Shown piece after piece: positions 1 to 11,589 of a stretch of 64,000 bases of DNA (positions are counted from its first letter, which is position 1; the number at the start of each line of letters is the position of its first letter). The notes beneath the pieces were generated by a model. The model ran no database searches and had not been told where the DNA came from. It was given only the letters and a program-made list of their open reading frames with translations. The DNA comes from Mytilus edulis. Lineage: Eukaryota; Mollusca; Bivalvia; Mytilida; Mytilidae. The stretch covers positions 55,969,431 to 56,033,430 of the forward strand of contig NC_092349.1 in NCBI RefSeq assembly GCF_963676685.1, written 5' to 3'. The translations under genes were made by a program, and so were the position numbers.

Positions 1-613
1 AGAACGAAAACGCAACAGTATTGTAGGTATGTACTTTTTTTTATCATTTATCTTTAATTAAAGTAAATTTTTGAAAACCAATTAAAACATAAAATACAAA
101 ATACAAAAAGAAAATGAAAAATAACGCTTATTATTTTTTTATCTTTACCACAGTGCAAAGCAAATGTGAATTTCTAATCGCATCCAGTCATTCATATAGC
201 TAAAATATATATTACGTTTTATGTATTTTTTCACATCATGCAAAACCGATGTTATCAATGTTTTTTTTTTCTTCAGTCGTAGGATTTTTGCAATCCAATG
301 TTCTGTCAATAAAACACGAGAGTTCGGATGTTCCGATGAGTTTTATGATTTCTTGCTACATTCGTCCTACGTCCGTTTGCCAGAAGAGTGTTTTGAATCT
401 AATTCGACTAAGATGAAATGGCATTATATGTATACAGAAATACCAAAAAAGTTCCCAGAAAGACAGAAGAGAACAGATGAAGAAGAACCAAATACATGTA
501 CCACAACTGATGATACTGTTAGTTCTGCAGCTTGGAATTACATGTCACACGTTTCAATAATCAAACTCAATTTGATTTTGTACTTGTTACAAGTAGTTTG
601 GAGTTACCATTGA
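1..613 (+). CDS. 3' end of upstream tandem copy of Cys-rich secreted/GPI-type protein gene (partial)
   Basis: The window starts within an exon: bases 1-26 match the last 26 bases of exon 4 of the downstream copy, followed by a gtatgt donor. The terminal exon is 277-613, after a cttcag acceptor, with stop TGA at 611-613. It encodes 111 residues with four cysteines, two N-glycosylation sequons (NKT, NST), a Lys/Glu-rich linker and a hydrophobic C-terminal tail of about 20 residues that could be a GPI-anchor signal. Over the 337-bp exon it differs from 23177-23513 at one base (C/G at 569), a synonymous Leu codon, so the encoded segments are identical. The remaining exons lie left of the window. 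I do not recognise the family. Whether this copy is expressed cannot be judged from its 3' end alone. Confidence 0.75.
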
Positions 614-1288
614 AAACTAACTTTCTGATTTAAAGTTCACGAAGACCAATATTCTTGCACTTTTTCAAATAGAAAGTATTTTGGTTTATTTGCTCTAAGT
701 TGACAACATTTTGACCGTATATATTTTATTGTACCATGTGTTCCTGACAGTTTAATTTACTTCAATAATGAGCATATATGACTGTTTGGCTCTGTCAATG
801 ATTGATAATCTAGATTTAGATCCCTGTTCAATGATTAATCTAAAAACAAATTGTTTTGTTTGTTTGTTGTTTTTTTATTGCCATTTCATATTTGTTTCAA
901 AATACAATCAATCTATGTTGTTTGATGGGTTATTTTTGTTATCTCAAATAGAACAAAAATAATTCGAATGAAAAATCGTTAAAGCAGTTTAATTAAATTG
1001 TCTATAAATGAAAATACATCTGTCCGCCTAAAAAGAACGTTTAGAAAGATTTAATTTTTACTCGAAATTTACCACATTTTCATCAAAAGTAAAATTATTG
1101 TGTGTATCATAACACGTTTCTTTATGTGTGAAGTATGCATCGTTTTGAAGAAACTGGAAATTAAATTACAAATTCAGGCAACACTTTTGAATTGTCAGAA
1201 AATGAATAATCTCGTTCCATTAATCATTGTGTTCCATAAACTATAAAGTCAATTACAAAGACAGTTGTCAGTCAATACATATTTGTTT
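614..1288 (+). other. 3' flank/UTR of the upstream gene copy
   Basis: No further coding exon is seen. The first ~350 bp stay almost identical to the matching stretch of the downstream copy, as expected for a transcribed 3' UTR or a recently homogenised tract. No canonical AATAAA was found; an ATTAAA occurs near 991 but is changed in the second copy. Confidence 0.45.
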
Positions 1289-1290
1289 GT

Positions 1291-1397
1291 AATAGTTATC
1301 CCATGAGGACGCGGTGTGTCAGTGTCAGATCACCCGATTGCAAGAGGCCAGAGGGTTATCTGACACTGTCACACCAAGTCCTAATTGGATAACTATT
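1291..1397. repeat. Terminal hairpin of the long-TIR element, left end
   Basis: Arms 1291-1330 and 1357-1397 are near-perfect inverse complements around a loop of about 26 bp. The equivalent right-end hairpin is at 4279-4387. In the second element copy the right arm of this hairpin is deleted. Confidence 0.75.
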
Positions 1398-1986
1398 TTA
1401 CATCCCAGCTGTTTAAGATTAAAAGAAAAACATTTACAATTTATAAAATGTAGTTTATAACGCCACTCAACCATTATAATATACTTTATATGCTACGATA
1501 TGCTATACACCCTTTATGACCCCCGAACACGATGTTTAAATATGAAACCATGTCAAAAAATTAAAAACAACACGTTTAATATTTTTATGCGTCCGAAGCA
1601 CTTTTTTTGGATTTACCTTCATCAGGAACTCGTCCAACTCACCAATCGGCTCACACTAAATCGCCACTTTCTAAAAAATCAACCAAAAGTATTTACTTTG
1701 AACATGTTGAACCTTTGACAAAAAAAAATTAACCAACCATTTCATCAATCAAATTACACTGGTTATATAGCAGTTTGACAAACACTAATTGTGATCATTG
1801 AGAAGCTTAATATTCTCTTAACAATACAACGTAATCAAATCATTTAGCTGATTTTACAGAGTTTCTCCCTGTAGTGTTGTAACCACCTTAACTGCATTAC
1901 TTATCATGACTAGGTATGTCGAAAGTCTTAAAGAACGTTTTAATGGTTATACAACAAGTATAATGTTAATAAGTTAAGGTAAGATA

Positions 1987-2135
1987 AAAGAGGGATGAAA
2001 GATACCAGAGGGACATTCAAACTCATAAATCGAACATAAACTGACAGCGCCATGGCTTAAAATGAAAAAGACAAACAGACAAATAATAGGACACATGGCA
2101 CTACATAGAAAACTAAAGACTAAGCAACATGAACC
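1987..2135 (-). repeat. High-copy repeat family F1 (retroelement 3'-UTR type), fragment
   Basis: This matches, in antisense, the repeat containing ccatggcgttgtcagttt and gttttctatgttgtgtcatg seen at 7563-7819 and 16552-16820. It lies inside the long-TIR element; a matching copy is at 26161-26312 in the duplicated block, so this insertion predates the duplication. Confidence 0.8.
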
Positions 2136-2651
2136 CTATGCAATACAGATTACCTTGCTACCATTCCATTTAAATATATTTTCCTACTACAAAGCCACTT
2201 TAAGTTTCTAAGATACGTATTTGACCATGGAACAAACCTTGTTCACTTATGCATGAAATGAAGTCAATCGAGTTCAAGTGAACCATGTTTGACAGTTGAA
2301 ATAATACTAGTTGTCAATTATAGTTATTATAGAACTCATGATAAATGATACACTTATATGATGAAAAAACACGATGCAACTTTTTAACAGGCACTGAACC
2401 ATGACAATTATTCCAAGGCCAATACTAGTAATCATATATGACAGACTAGTACTTCGTAAAACAACGTATCTATAAATAAAGTATGAATCATACAGTTCCT
2501 CTAACCTCTTATATATATATAAAGCTCTACAAATAGTTAATGCTGTTGTCGCCGCCACCACCATCAGATTGTTATTACTTTGACTTGCAATATACGAAAA
2601 GCGTCGAATGCCCATGAAAAATAGAAATAAGCTCTCTGATCAAGACCTGGG

Positions 2652-2756
2652 GTCGGTTTCACAAAAAATCTTACGACTAAGATTGGTCTTAAGTCATGAA
2701 CGAATCAGTATACTTACGATTAATCATAGTCGTAAGTTTTTTTTTATGAAATCGAC
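2652..2756. mobile_element. Small fold-back MITE
   Basis: Inverted arms of about 43 bp (2652-2694 and 2713-2756) share the core cttacgactaagat / atcatagtcgtaag, with a short central loop. The outer ends read tcggtttca and tgaaatcga. It is duplicated at 26830-26932. There is no coding capacity. Confidence 0.75.
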
Positions 2757-5197
2757 TTCTGGTCCGTGAACTTTCAAGTTAGCAGTAGAACATGAATCGT
2801 AATATCTACTGCTAGCTTCGACAATTTTTCTACAACTGCTCGAAGAATACATCGATACTGTACATAACCACCGTTTTGTAGATAAACTATATTATATCGC
2901 TGAATAAATTTTACAAGTGAGAACGATGGAATAATTAAGTGTCCTATTTCAATTTTGATTTCGTTTTCTAAATTTTGACAGACACCCATCCCCTTTTTTA
3001 TCGTTTGCAGTATTTCTTACTTCTACAGACAGGACATCGATATACTCAGACCTCTTTTGAAATTCAATTAATTATTCGTTATACCTATCAAAAGACGTGA
3101 AAAAAATAACATTCTGTGAGGGCAACTTATAAATTATAAAATCTATAAAAATTAATCTTAAGTGATTCCTTATACATAATATATCTAATCTAATGTAAAA
3201 ATTTCACATCAGGTCAAAGTCACTTTTCTTTTCCAGATAAATGAAAATTGTAAATGTGCACCCTACATATATAAATAAAAAAGTCAATATCGCTCATATT
3301 TTGCAAAAAAATATTAAAATAGTCCTTACTATAGAAACTATAATAATAATCTTTTACAAAATTCTAAAAGATTTCGCTCTAATGTATATACGTTTATTCG
3401 TCAAATTTTCAAAATGTGAATGTGCGTTTTCCCTGCAATTTACGCTTTGACCCATGTTTAAAAAAACGTGTGACCACTGTAGACAAATGACGATATCAAT
3501 ATTACTATAAGGCTTTACTCTTTCCAATCATACCAATAACATCCCAGCTTCTTTGTTCTACCAGGGGTAATCTGAGCCGGATCACCCCTACCAGATCACC
3601 CTAGCTGGAGTTTCCTTTTTCTGCATGCTTTCCTTTGTTCTGTAAATTTTTGGCGGGAATGTTAAATCCGCAATAAAACTTAGATATATGTATACAGAGA
3701 AGACTAACATTCACAATTAGTGAAGACAAAATCCAGTGTCTATGCTGGGATTCGATCTCAAAACTTTTCGAATATAAACCCATAAATCAAACCTCTACAC
3801 CAGGACTCAGTAACTTAACCTATTTAAAAGATATAGAAAAATCGCCCAACACCAAATCGCCCCACTTTTTCACCAACTCACCCAACTCTAGTACTGCATG
3901 TACTTTCTAAGTGACGACTTTCTCTGATAAGTGGGGTAAGTTGTCACGACTAAATTCAGTGTGATTTTTCTATTTTTCTTAAGTGGGGCGAGTTGGCAGA
4001 ACTTTATTCGATGGTATTTTTACTCTTTTTCTTAAGTGGGACGAGTTGGTAAACAAGAGCTGGGCGATATTTCAGAAAGTGACGATTTAGTTTGGGGCCG
4101 ATTGTCCAGTGGGGCGAGTTGACATGGTTTCATACTCAAACATCGTGTTCGGGGGCCATAAAAGGTATAAATTATCTAGTTATATATCAAGTATATTAAA
4201 TTAGTTGTGTGGCGTTCTAAACTTGATATTATGAATAGCAAATGTTTTTTCATCTAATCTATAACAGCTGATATGTAAAATAGTTATTCAGTTCGGACTT
4301 AATGTGTTAGTGTAAGATCATCCTCTGGCCTCCGGCCATCGGGAATAACCTTACACTGACACACCGTGTCCTCATGGGATAACAATTACATATAGCTATG
4401 TGTTATTTATTTACCAAAATCAAGCAAATTCGTTGACTGCGCTCCCTAATAGTAAGTTAAAAATAATTCACGACTAAATTTGTTTGCAAATTATAGGAAA
4501 ATCTTGATATATGTAATGTTTTTTGTCGTAGGTTAACGGATTCACGATTTTCCAACTTTCGTGCTTTTACAGAATAACCCAAGATACGAGTATCGTATTG
4601 TATCTGAAATTTTCAACATGAAACAAATAAATTATTGCACCCTTTGTTGGTGGTTAATATAGTGTGTATATTGAATATATCATTTAACGAAAGCAGAAAG
4701 TATTTGATTAATTTTGTTGCTTGCACTATTATGTCAATAATAAGGACAATGGTCACTGAATAAATAATTTATCATTTCTGCTTATTGTGTGGTCGATTCG
4801 CATGTTTTTAATATCCAGTTAACTTTGAAGATTTGCATTTAAGAATAGAAAAGCGTTAGGTATATACGCATCCATTACATTTTAAATGTACTAGACATCG
4901 AGCGATCACACATATTTCGTCTGTTCCATGTATTTAACGGTTGTGATACGGTATCTTCGTTTTCTGGAAAAGGAAAAAGACTGTGTTGGAAGACATGGAC
5001 TTTAGCTATTACAATGAATATTGAAAGCGAACATCACCCGATATTGATTTGAATGTGTCATTGAAAGAACGATACGTTGTTTTGATGCACGATAAACAAA
5101 ACAAAACCGTCAAATTTGGTTTAAAAAAAGCAAGCAAACAACTGTTTGAGCAAAAGACAAGACAAATAGAGGCTTTTTATGCCATCTCGGTCTAATA

Positions 5198-5447
5198 CAG
5201 TGGTTGTCGTTTGTTTATGTGTTACATATTTGTTTTTCGTTCATTTTTTTACATAAATAAGGCCGTTAGTTTTCTCGTTTGAATTGTTTTACATTGTCTT
5301 ATCGGGGCCTTTTATAGCTGACTATGCGGTATGGGCTTTGCTCATTGTTGAAGGCCGTACGGTGACCTAGAGTTGTTAATGTCTGTGTCATTTTGGTCTT
5401 TCGTGGATAGTTGTCTCATTGGCAATCATACCACATCTTCTTTTTTA
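5198..5447 (+). repeat. High-copy repeat family F2
   Basis: It starts at cagtggttgtcg and ends in ggcaatcataccacatcttc followed by a T/A-rich tail. Further copies lie at 12425-12799 (longest), 38430-38700 (diverged), 50215-50345, 50581-50725, 52690-52788, 57705-57910 and 59947-60185. It interrupts the segmental duplication at its right edge. No protein is encoded; it could be a retroelement 3' end or a SINE-like element. Confidence 0.8.
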
Positions 5448-5529
5448 TATACTAAAAGACGTTTATAGTTAACCGTGATATATTATAACGGACAGCAACC
5501 ATTACAAATTATAAAATTTATAAATGTAT

Positions 5530-5840
5530 GGACACGCAGAAACTGTGTAAAAATAGACCAACAAAGGACAAACCTATTTAAATCAAATATATCAGTTAGA
5601 CAAGGAAATAACCTTAGTCCCTATCTCTTAGCTTCTATCTAAATGATTTGCCAACCTATTTTGACAAAAAAGGACATGTGACCCAAGCCCATTCAGCACA
5701 CACCCAATACATATTGTATTGTAAGCTGATGATGTAGTTCTTTTATCATCACCAGAAAAGAGAAAGGTTCTTGTATTAAACCAACCAGGACGACATTTAA
5801 AAATATTAAAATATCCGTACACAGCAACTTAACTACAAGT
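5530..5840 (+). pseudogene. LINE reverse-transcriptase fragment
   Basis: Frame-shifted translation gives the RT motif ISVRQGNNLSPYL, then a region reading as LNDLP.YFDK, and in another frame ADDVVLLSSPEK, which corresponds to the catalytic YADD box and following residues of non-LTR reverse transcriptases. Stops and at least two frameshifts separate the pieces. Only the palm-domain part (roughly 100 residues) remains, with no endonuclease and no 3' tail. It directly precedes a minisatellite. Confidence 0.7.
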
Positions 5841-5848
5841 AATCTTAG

Positions 5849-6150
5849 TGTACAGTTCTAAAGCTGTATATAAACTGTACATCTGTAATGCTATATAAAT
5901 TGTACAGCTCCAAAGCTGTATATAAACTGTACAGCTGTTAAGCTGGATATAAACTGTACATCTGTAAAGCTATATAAATTGTACAGCTCCAAAGCTGTAT
6001 ATAAACTGTACAGCTGTTAAGCTGTATATAAACTGTACATCTGTAAAACTGTATATAAACTATACTTTTTAAAGTTGTATATAAACTGCAACTCTGTAGA
6101 AATGTACATTAACTGTACATTTTTAAATCTGTGTTTAAGCTATACATATA
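5849..6150. repeat. Minisatellite, ~27-bp unit with ~80-bp higher-order period
   Basis: Repeated units close to ctgtatataaactgtacag run for about 300 bp. The left half shows a higher-order pattern of three unit variants (…acatctgtaa, …acagctccaa, …acagctgttaa) occurring twice almost identically; the right end decays. Confidence 0.9.
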
Positions 6151-6613
6151 GCTATAGATTATACCACTACACTTTGTTTGATATGATATCTATCAACCTT
6201 TTATATATATTGTCCATTCCTTAATTTATATATCATAGTGTTACAACATAAACCTTTACAAAGTTAGTTACGAGAAAAGGGATAATTTTTCTTTCCTTAT
6301 AGTTGATTTTCTTTGTTGTTTGTTTAAGACGGTGATATCATTTTGGTACCGTAATCATATCCTTAATTTTACGGTGATGTGGTTAACAGAGTCCGCAAAT
6401 TTAGAAGAAAAAACTAGAAGTAAACTTTACAATTCTTTAAATAAACTTATACTAAACGGTTACCAATTCAACGCTGTAAACAAATCTTTGAGTACTCTTT
6501 TTATTGGTGTACATATTGATTTTGTAATCAGATAATTACAACCATACAAAAAATTACACATGTATACATCTTTCGATATATTTATGATGGTACATTGTAT
6601 ATACAATTGATGC
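6151..6613. other. No assigned feature
   Basis: AT-rich. A 71-codon open frame at 6320-6535 (+) begins at a non-ATG codon. It has no splice context or motif that I recognise. Confidence 0.3.
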
Positions 6614-7109
6614 CAACTCGGTTTTTAGTTATTAATCAAGTACTGTTCGTTTTATCGAGTGATACTCCTGTTCTTAATCGGAAACATATCTACAAAAAAA
6701 GAAAAAGAATGATACAAATTTAACGCATTATTGGTCGTTACCAAATTGACGTCAAACCCTACAAATTATAACCTTGGGCTAAGTTTTAGGCACAATCAAC
6801 CATAAGTAATCGCTCAATCACTTCATGTTTCAACTTAGTCTTGTTGGTGAACAATAATTTACTCAACCATTAAATGAACTCGGTTTTAAATAACTAATCA
6901 AACAATACTACAGTTCTCACTCGGAACAAATCTTCAAAAAAAAAATAATACGTATTTAACACATTGCTGGCCTTTACCAAATTGACGTTAAACCATCTGC
7001 ATTATAACCTTGGACTAGACAATTAGTCTTTGACATAATCAATCAAAAGTAATAGCTCATTTACTTCATATTTAAACTTAGTAAACAATAATTCAATCAA
7101 GCATTAAAT
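6614..7109. repeat. Tandem duplication, ~263-bp unit, about two copies
   Basis: Unit starts at about 6614 and 6877 share aactcggttttt, later ccaaattgacgt, then ccttgg and cataatcaa. The second unit is slightly shorter, and a third start is visible near 7107. Non-coding. Confidence 0.75.
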
Positions 7110-7289
7110 GAACTTCCTTTGATAATAAGCAATGATTAAAAGGTCTAACCAGATAAAACATCTGTTTCATTTTATAATCGTAAAAAAAAGACTCGTTCAC
7201 CAAGCTGTTATATACTTAAATAAAAATGTTCTTATCTTTGTTCTACTTTAACAATAATTCGCTATTTAAAAGTGCAGCATGCTAAAAAA

Positions 7290-7515
7290 AAAACGGATTG
7301 TAGTTACGACATCAGGAGCATATCCGATACCATATGTACAAAAAATATTCCATAACGGTCAACCAACTCGTGATGGCGTCCGTAAAAATTACGAAGTGAT
7401 TAATTCAACATTACCATTTGAAACTCTTGGTTTAAAAATGAAAAGATCAAAAGGGGAAGCCGAAACATCCCTTTGGCGTAAAGTTTTGTTTTTAATATCT
7501 AGGTATAAGTCCTAA
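7290..7515 (-). pseudogene. Internally deleted second copy of RT-element 3' coding end
   Basis: On the minus strand this parallels 7831-8180 but lacks the middle. It keeps the segment equivalent to …RKFYGRHHELVDRYG…, the C-terminal end of the reverse-transcriptase ORF at 7967-8284, and the upstream part around the Lys-Thr-Lys-Leu segment. It is a truncated tandem remnant of the same element. Confidence 0.6.
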
Positions 7516-7562
7516 TAAAATAGAAAAATCAAAAGCTAACATATCTAACACGAATGGATAAC

Positions 7563-7819
7563 AAAAGAGGGACGAAAGATACCAAAGGGACAGTCAAACT
7601 CATAAATCTAAAACAAACTGACAACGCCATGGCTAAAAATGAAAAAGACAAACAGAAAAACAGAAAAACAATAGTACACATGACACAACATAGAAAACTA
7701 AAGAATACACAGGTGCTCCGGAAGGGTAAGCAGATCTTTCTCCACATGTGGCACCCGTCGTGTTGATAATGTTTATTACAAATCCGGTAAATAGTCTAAT
7801 TTGGTAGGTCACATTCATG
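7563..7819 (-). repeat. F1 repeat acting as 3' UTR of the adjacent RT element
   Basis: Read on the minus strand it follows the RT ORF remnant directly: accggatttgt, gggtgccacatgtgg, ccatggcgttgtcagttt, then ggtatctttcgtccctctttt-type end. This adjacency is the clearest evidence in the window that the dispersed F1 repeat is the 3' end of a retroelement. Confidence 0.7.
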
Positions 7820-7830
7820 AAAGGGAAGGG

Positions 7831-8290
7831 GATTGTAGTTACGACGTAAGGAACATATCCGATATCATTTGTGAAACGGTTATTCCATAACGGTCAACCA
7901 ACTCGTGATTGCGTCCGTAAAAATTACGAAGGGATGATTTCAACTTCACCATTTGGAACTCTTGGTTTAATAGCTTCTTGTGAGCAGTAACCCTCTATCA
8001 AGAAAATCATGATAGGAAATGCAAGCACGGGAATATCGTATCAATTGGGAGATATATACCCCGTATGCAGGTGCTGTTGGAATGTTGCTACTTAGAAATG
8101 GAAAGTTCACAATTGGAAAGCTGAAATCATCTCTTTTGTCGTAAAGTTTTGTTTTCAATCGACCCTCATTGTCAATTTCTAGATGTAAGTCAAGATATGA
8201 AGCCGACTTAACTGTATCTGTAGTATCCTGTATCTCCAACTCGATGGGATAACAACTGTCATATTCCTGACTTTGTACAGGCATTTTCCT
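7831..8290 (-). pseudogene. Reverse-transcriptase-element ORF, C-terminal remnant (Penelope-like or related)
   Basis: The minus-strand frame 8284-7967 encodes 105 residues including SASYLDLHLEID, KLYDKRDDFSFPIVNFPF and PAYGVYISQLIRYSRAC. This is the conserved block downstream of the RT catalytic palm in an element family common in molluscs and cnidarians. A stop (TAA) truncates it after LLLTRSY; related coding sequence continues further in shifted frames to about 7831. The upstream palm domain is missing; a separate fragment of the N-terminal half of the same ORF type lies at 35781-35984. I am confident of the RT family but not of its class. Confidence 0.7.
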
Positions 8291-10989
8291 ATGTAGAAAA
8301 TGGTGGATTAAACCTGGTTTTATAGCGCTAAACCTTTCACTTGTATGACAGTCGCATCAAATTCCATTATATTTACAACGATCCGTGAACAAAACAGATA
8401 TAATAGGTAAAACAGTTGAAATATGGATACAGCAGTCATCACTGTGTCACAATCTCAAAACCAACAAATATTTAACATAAAAGCACAAAACGCATCTATC
8501 AAATTTAAAAACCGCATTCATTGCTTCAGGTGTATGAGGTCAAAAAATGTAAATGTCACATTGTAAAAATGTAAAATAATTTTGTCGTTCAAAGTATTTA
8601 AAAACATATATAATTGCACATAGGGAACAGTAGTATACAGGGTTAAAATCAACGGTAAGTCCTTGTCAATCAAGATTGGAGTCGAGCGCACCAGCATCAA
8701 AACAAACTGACTGCAACTATTGAGAGATATTATATTTTCAGAAAATTCGTTAAAACTTTAGAGATAACTGAAATTAAAAAAAATGCATATTTTTCTCTTT
8801 TATTTACTAGACTACAACAAAATGAATTCTTTCAAAATAGATAAATATTTTTCAATAATAATTATATATATCTTGATATCATCAGATTTCTGATTATAAA
8901 TGTATAGATTTTTCATTAAAAAAAACCTGATATATGTTGTTAAATCATTTTATTTTCGAATGATTGATCTTAAAAATTATAGAGTTGCCCAATCCTTTTG
9001 TTTGCAAATTAACCAATCTATTATTTAGTTTGCAATGAAGCACATACAAAATCTACAATTTACGTCATGTCACGCCTATTCCAACTGTTTGAGGGCATTA
9101 TTTTTTTTAATCTAGAAGACAATTTGAAAAAATGAAATTAACAGCTAACTGATTTTAATGTTTAAAAATTTTGCATGACTTGAACATATTCAATTAAGAT
9201 ATAAGGAACTGTCGATGTATTCCTTTAAATACAAAAAATATAAAAAAATAAAAATAAAAACATATTTAAAATTTAATTCACCAACAGTTGGATAATCAGT
9301 TAGAATGCGGAAAACTTAGTAAAAATATACTAGCAACGAATTCAATTCAATGTAAACAAATAACTATAATAAACGGATATTCTGAATGCATTTCCAAATA
9401 TTTATTCATTCTTACCTAATTATAAAGGTTATAAAAAAAGGACGTGACATTTTTTATTCATTTATTCTCATTGACGGACATTTTGTTTTGTGTTATGTTA
9501 TGTGTTAAAGTTAAATGGCTCTTGTTTTATTCTTTTAGAGTAACCAATTAGAAATTTAAATCCACTTTGAGTGGTTATAAACATAAAGATAAAAAAAAAC
9601 TTTGATTAACTAGTGTGAGACCTTTAAGATGTCAACTTTTACCTTTTCCTGCAGGTTAAAACGGTGACATATGATTGATTGAATTAAAACTAATCAACAA
9701 TGCCTGCTATATGTATAATTGCACTTGATAAATAACATTGATTGTCAGAACAACGAAAAAGGTCTGCAAATTGAAAGATTCAGGAGAACCTTAAAATTGA
9801 ATACAAGTGTGAATTTTCAAATCTGCAACATTTCTAGCTCCTGTGACATTGTTAATAAAGATGTAAAGTTAATGGGATAACATAAGAGTTTCGCTACCCA
9901 GGAAGAGACCTGATCAAAGATTTTAACTTATAAATGAATGAGAAAATCCATAAATGACATCCATTGATCACATAAATGTTGTAGCAAGAGCCGCTTACTC
10001 GATCGATGCACCCAGTTCCGCTCATGAGGATGATAAGGTTGTAACTAATTTTAAATTAATATGCTTTTGAATTCTTTGTCGTACATATATTTGGTTTGTA
10101 AGAATGATACAGACCTTTAGATGCAATGTTAATTATTGTCCATCAAATGTTCAATGTAGCTTTGAGGAGATGCCCTTTAAAACCTGCAGATTATGCAATT
10201 AAGACCGGGTCGTGTACATCAAAAGTAGGAACTAATAGTATCATCCGTTGTTTTTCTTATATTGTTGCGCATGTGTACAAAAATGGTGTAAGGTACTCGA
10301 TTACTATAGATTTGGATATCTAAAGGTCTTCAATACTTTTGAATTTACTTAAGTGGATTTTTGTTGATGTTAGGTTTATGCATGATGATTACACCAAGTA
10401 GACAGTTAGTCTCATTGTCTATGTAAAACTACGCAGACAGAACTAAACTCTGAAGACGCTGTGTTAGTCATCCAATATGACATACAGATACGTGGGATAA
10501 GTTCGGGTCACTTTTGTGTATGTGTTTTTTAACACAACAAGTTTATGAATGATAGGTTCTGGTATTGGTGTGGCATATTTGATTAAATGTTTACTGCCAA
10601 ACTTTTGATCTTTGTCCGTGATGATACTATGGCAAATTTGAATATATAATAGATTTATCAGTGTTATAGTGTAAATATGTGTCTTCACCCTTCAGATGTC
10701 TGTGATGATATTATGGCAAATTTGATTAAAAGAATAGATTTCTCAGTGTAATAGTGTAAATATGACTCAGTCACTTGAAGGTGTATTGCTTTGGCATGTT
10801 TGTAAATGGAAGTATTCAGTCATTTGCTTGTTGTTTTACTTTTAGAAAAGATCATTGTTTTTTATACAGTCTGAAACAATGTGATATTTACCCGAAAACA
10901 CTTATTGTGACTCATATTTCACATGGCCATATAGTTAGTGTAAAACGTCCTTCTGATGTCATATATGGCAATTAAAAAATGATCAGGAC
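8291..10989. other. Intergenic, no supported gene
   Basis: AT-rich sequence without recognised domains. An unrecognised 65-codon frame at 10126-10323 (+) is preceded by an acceptor-like tttag but lacks convincing coding features. A direct repeat around 10610-10660 and 10700-10770 (atgatactatggcaaatttga / atgatattatggcaaatttga) indicates a local duplication. Confidence 0.4.
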
Positions 10990-11004
10990 ATCGAAGTAAC
11001 ATAA

Positions 11005-11234
11005 GGGGCCTCGGTGGCCGAGTGGTCTAAGTAGTTACTACTGTAAACACTAACCACTCAACACTGAGGTTGTGAGTTCGAACTCTGCTCGTGCGGGTGG
11101 ACTCAACTCCAATAATAATTCACTAGGATTGTCAGTTTTCCTATCGAAGGTCGATGTTTTTTTTTCGGGCACTCTAGCTGCCACGCAATAGCGATGCTTA
11201 AAAGTGGCGTTAAAACATCAAAAATCAAAATCAA
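11005..11234 (+). mobile_element. tRNA-derived SINE with target-site duplication
   Basis: The head starts ggggcctcggtggccgag, with an RNA polymerase III A-box-like tggccgagtgg at 11015-11025 and B-box-like gttcgaactc at 11076-11085. The long variable region suggests a Ser/Leu-class tRNA ancestor. The body ends in agtggcgttaaaacatc followed by aaatcaaaatcaaa. A 15-bp imperfect target duplication flanks it: atcgaagtaacataa (10990-11004) and atcgaagtaatatta (11235-11249), with two mismatches. It lies about 350 bp upstream of the TATA box of the Cys-rich gene. Confidence 0.85.
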
Positions 11235-11589
11235 ATCGAAGTAATATTATAACTGACATTTTATTTAGTGTAAGTGTCGAAATTACATCATTCCTTTTTT
11301 TTATTTATTATATTCTAAAGGACTAAGAACTATGTGTGCTTACCTTTTCAAATGTAGACATTAAAACAAATAATTGGTTTAGATTATATGTCTTTTTGTT
11401 TTATTGATTGATTGCAAATACTTCAAAAGGTTTTTTTCAGTGATATATGATTTTGTTCTATTTAAACGTTTTAACAATCCGACAACAGATTACTTTGATA
11501 TCAAAATGATTGCAATTATCAGTTAATCAGGCATACCACTCCAATTCATTAATAATGTATTTTTGGTATTCATTATTGCGATTTAATGA

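Larger units (their letters stand above)
1289..4389. mobile_element. Long-terminal-inverted-repeat DNA element, copy A (internally deleted)
   Basis: The left end (from gtaatagttatccc at 1289) is the inverse of the right end (gggataacaattac ending at 4389). The inverted homology continues inward for about 390 bp, to roughly 1680 on the left and 4050 on the right. Each outermost ~110 bp can itself fold into a hairpin (1291-1397 and 4279-4387). Near the right end a motif close to agtggggcgagttgg recurs at about 3932, 3982, 4034 and 4109, like subterminal transposase-binding repeats. I see no transposase reading frame, so it looks non-autonomous. The other copy at 24189-28414 retains longer TIRs. 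I could not identify a target-site duplication or superfamily. Confidence 0.75.
1..5195 (+). repeat. Segmental duplication, copy A
   Basis: This block is collinear with 22901-29225. The offset is 22900 at the left edge and grows because copy B keeps about 1.3 kb (24540-25800) absent here, while this copy keeps about 150 bp (4080-4230) absent in B. Similarity ends near 5195, where copy A has a high-copy repeat inserted and copy B continues with other sequence. It probably extends left of the window. By eye, bases 1-960 differ at about 1% of positions and 960-1290 at about 9-10%. Confidence 0.9.

Noticed and set aside
768-962. 64-codon frame after the terminal exon in both duplicate copies
   Set aside because: It lies in the 3' flank, has no splice context and is present twice only because of the duplication; no domain.
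7279-7515. Plus-strand 78-codon frame
   Set aside because: It is antisense to a recognisable minus-strand RT-element tail.
11005-11095. Possible tRNA-Leu/Ser gene
   Set aside because: A- and B-box motifs are present but acceptor-stem pairing is poor, and the sequence continues into a SINE body with target-site duplications, so it is a SINE head rather than a tRNA gene.
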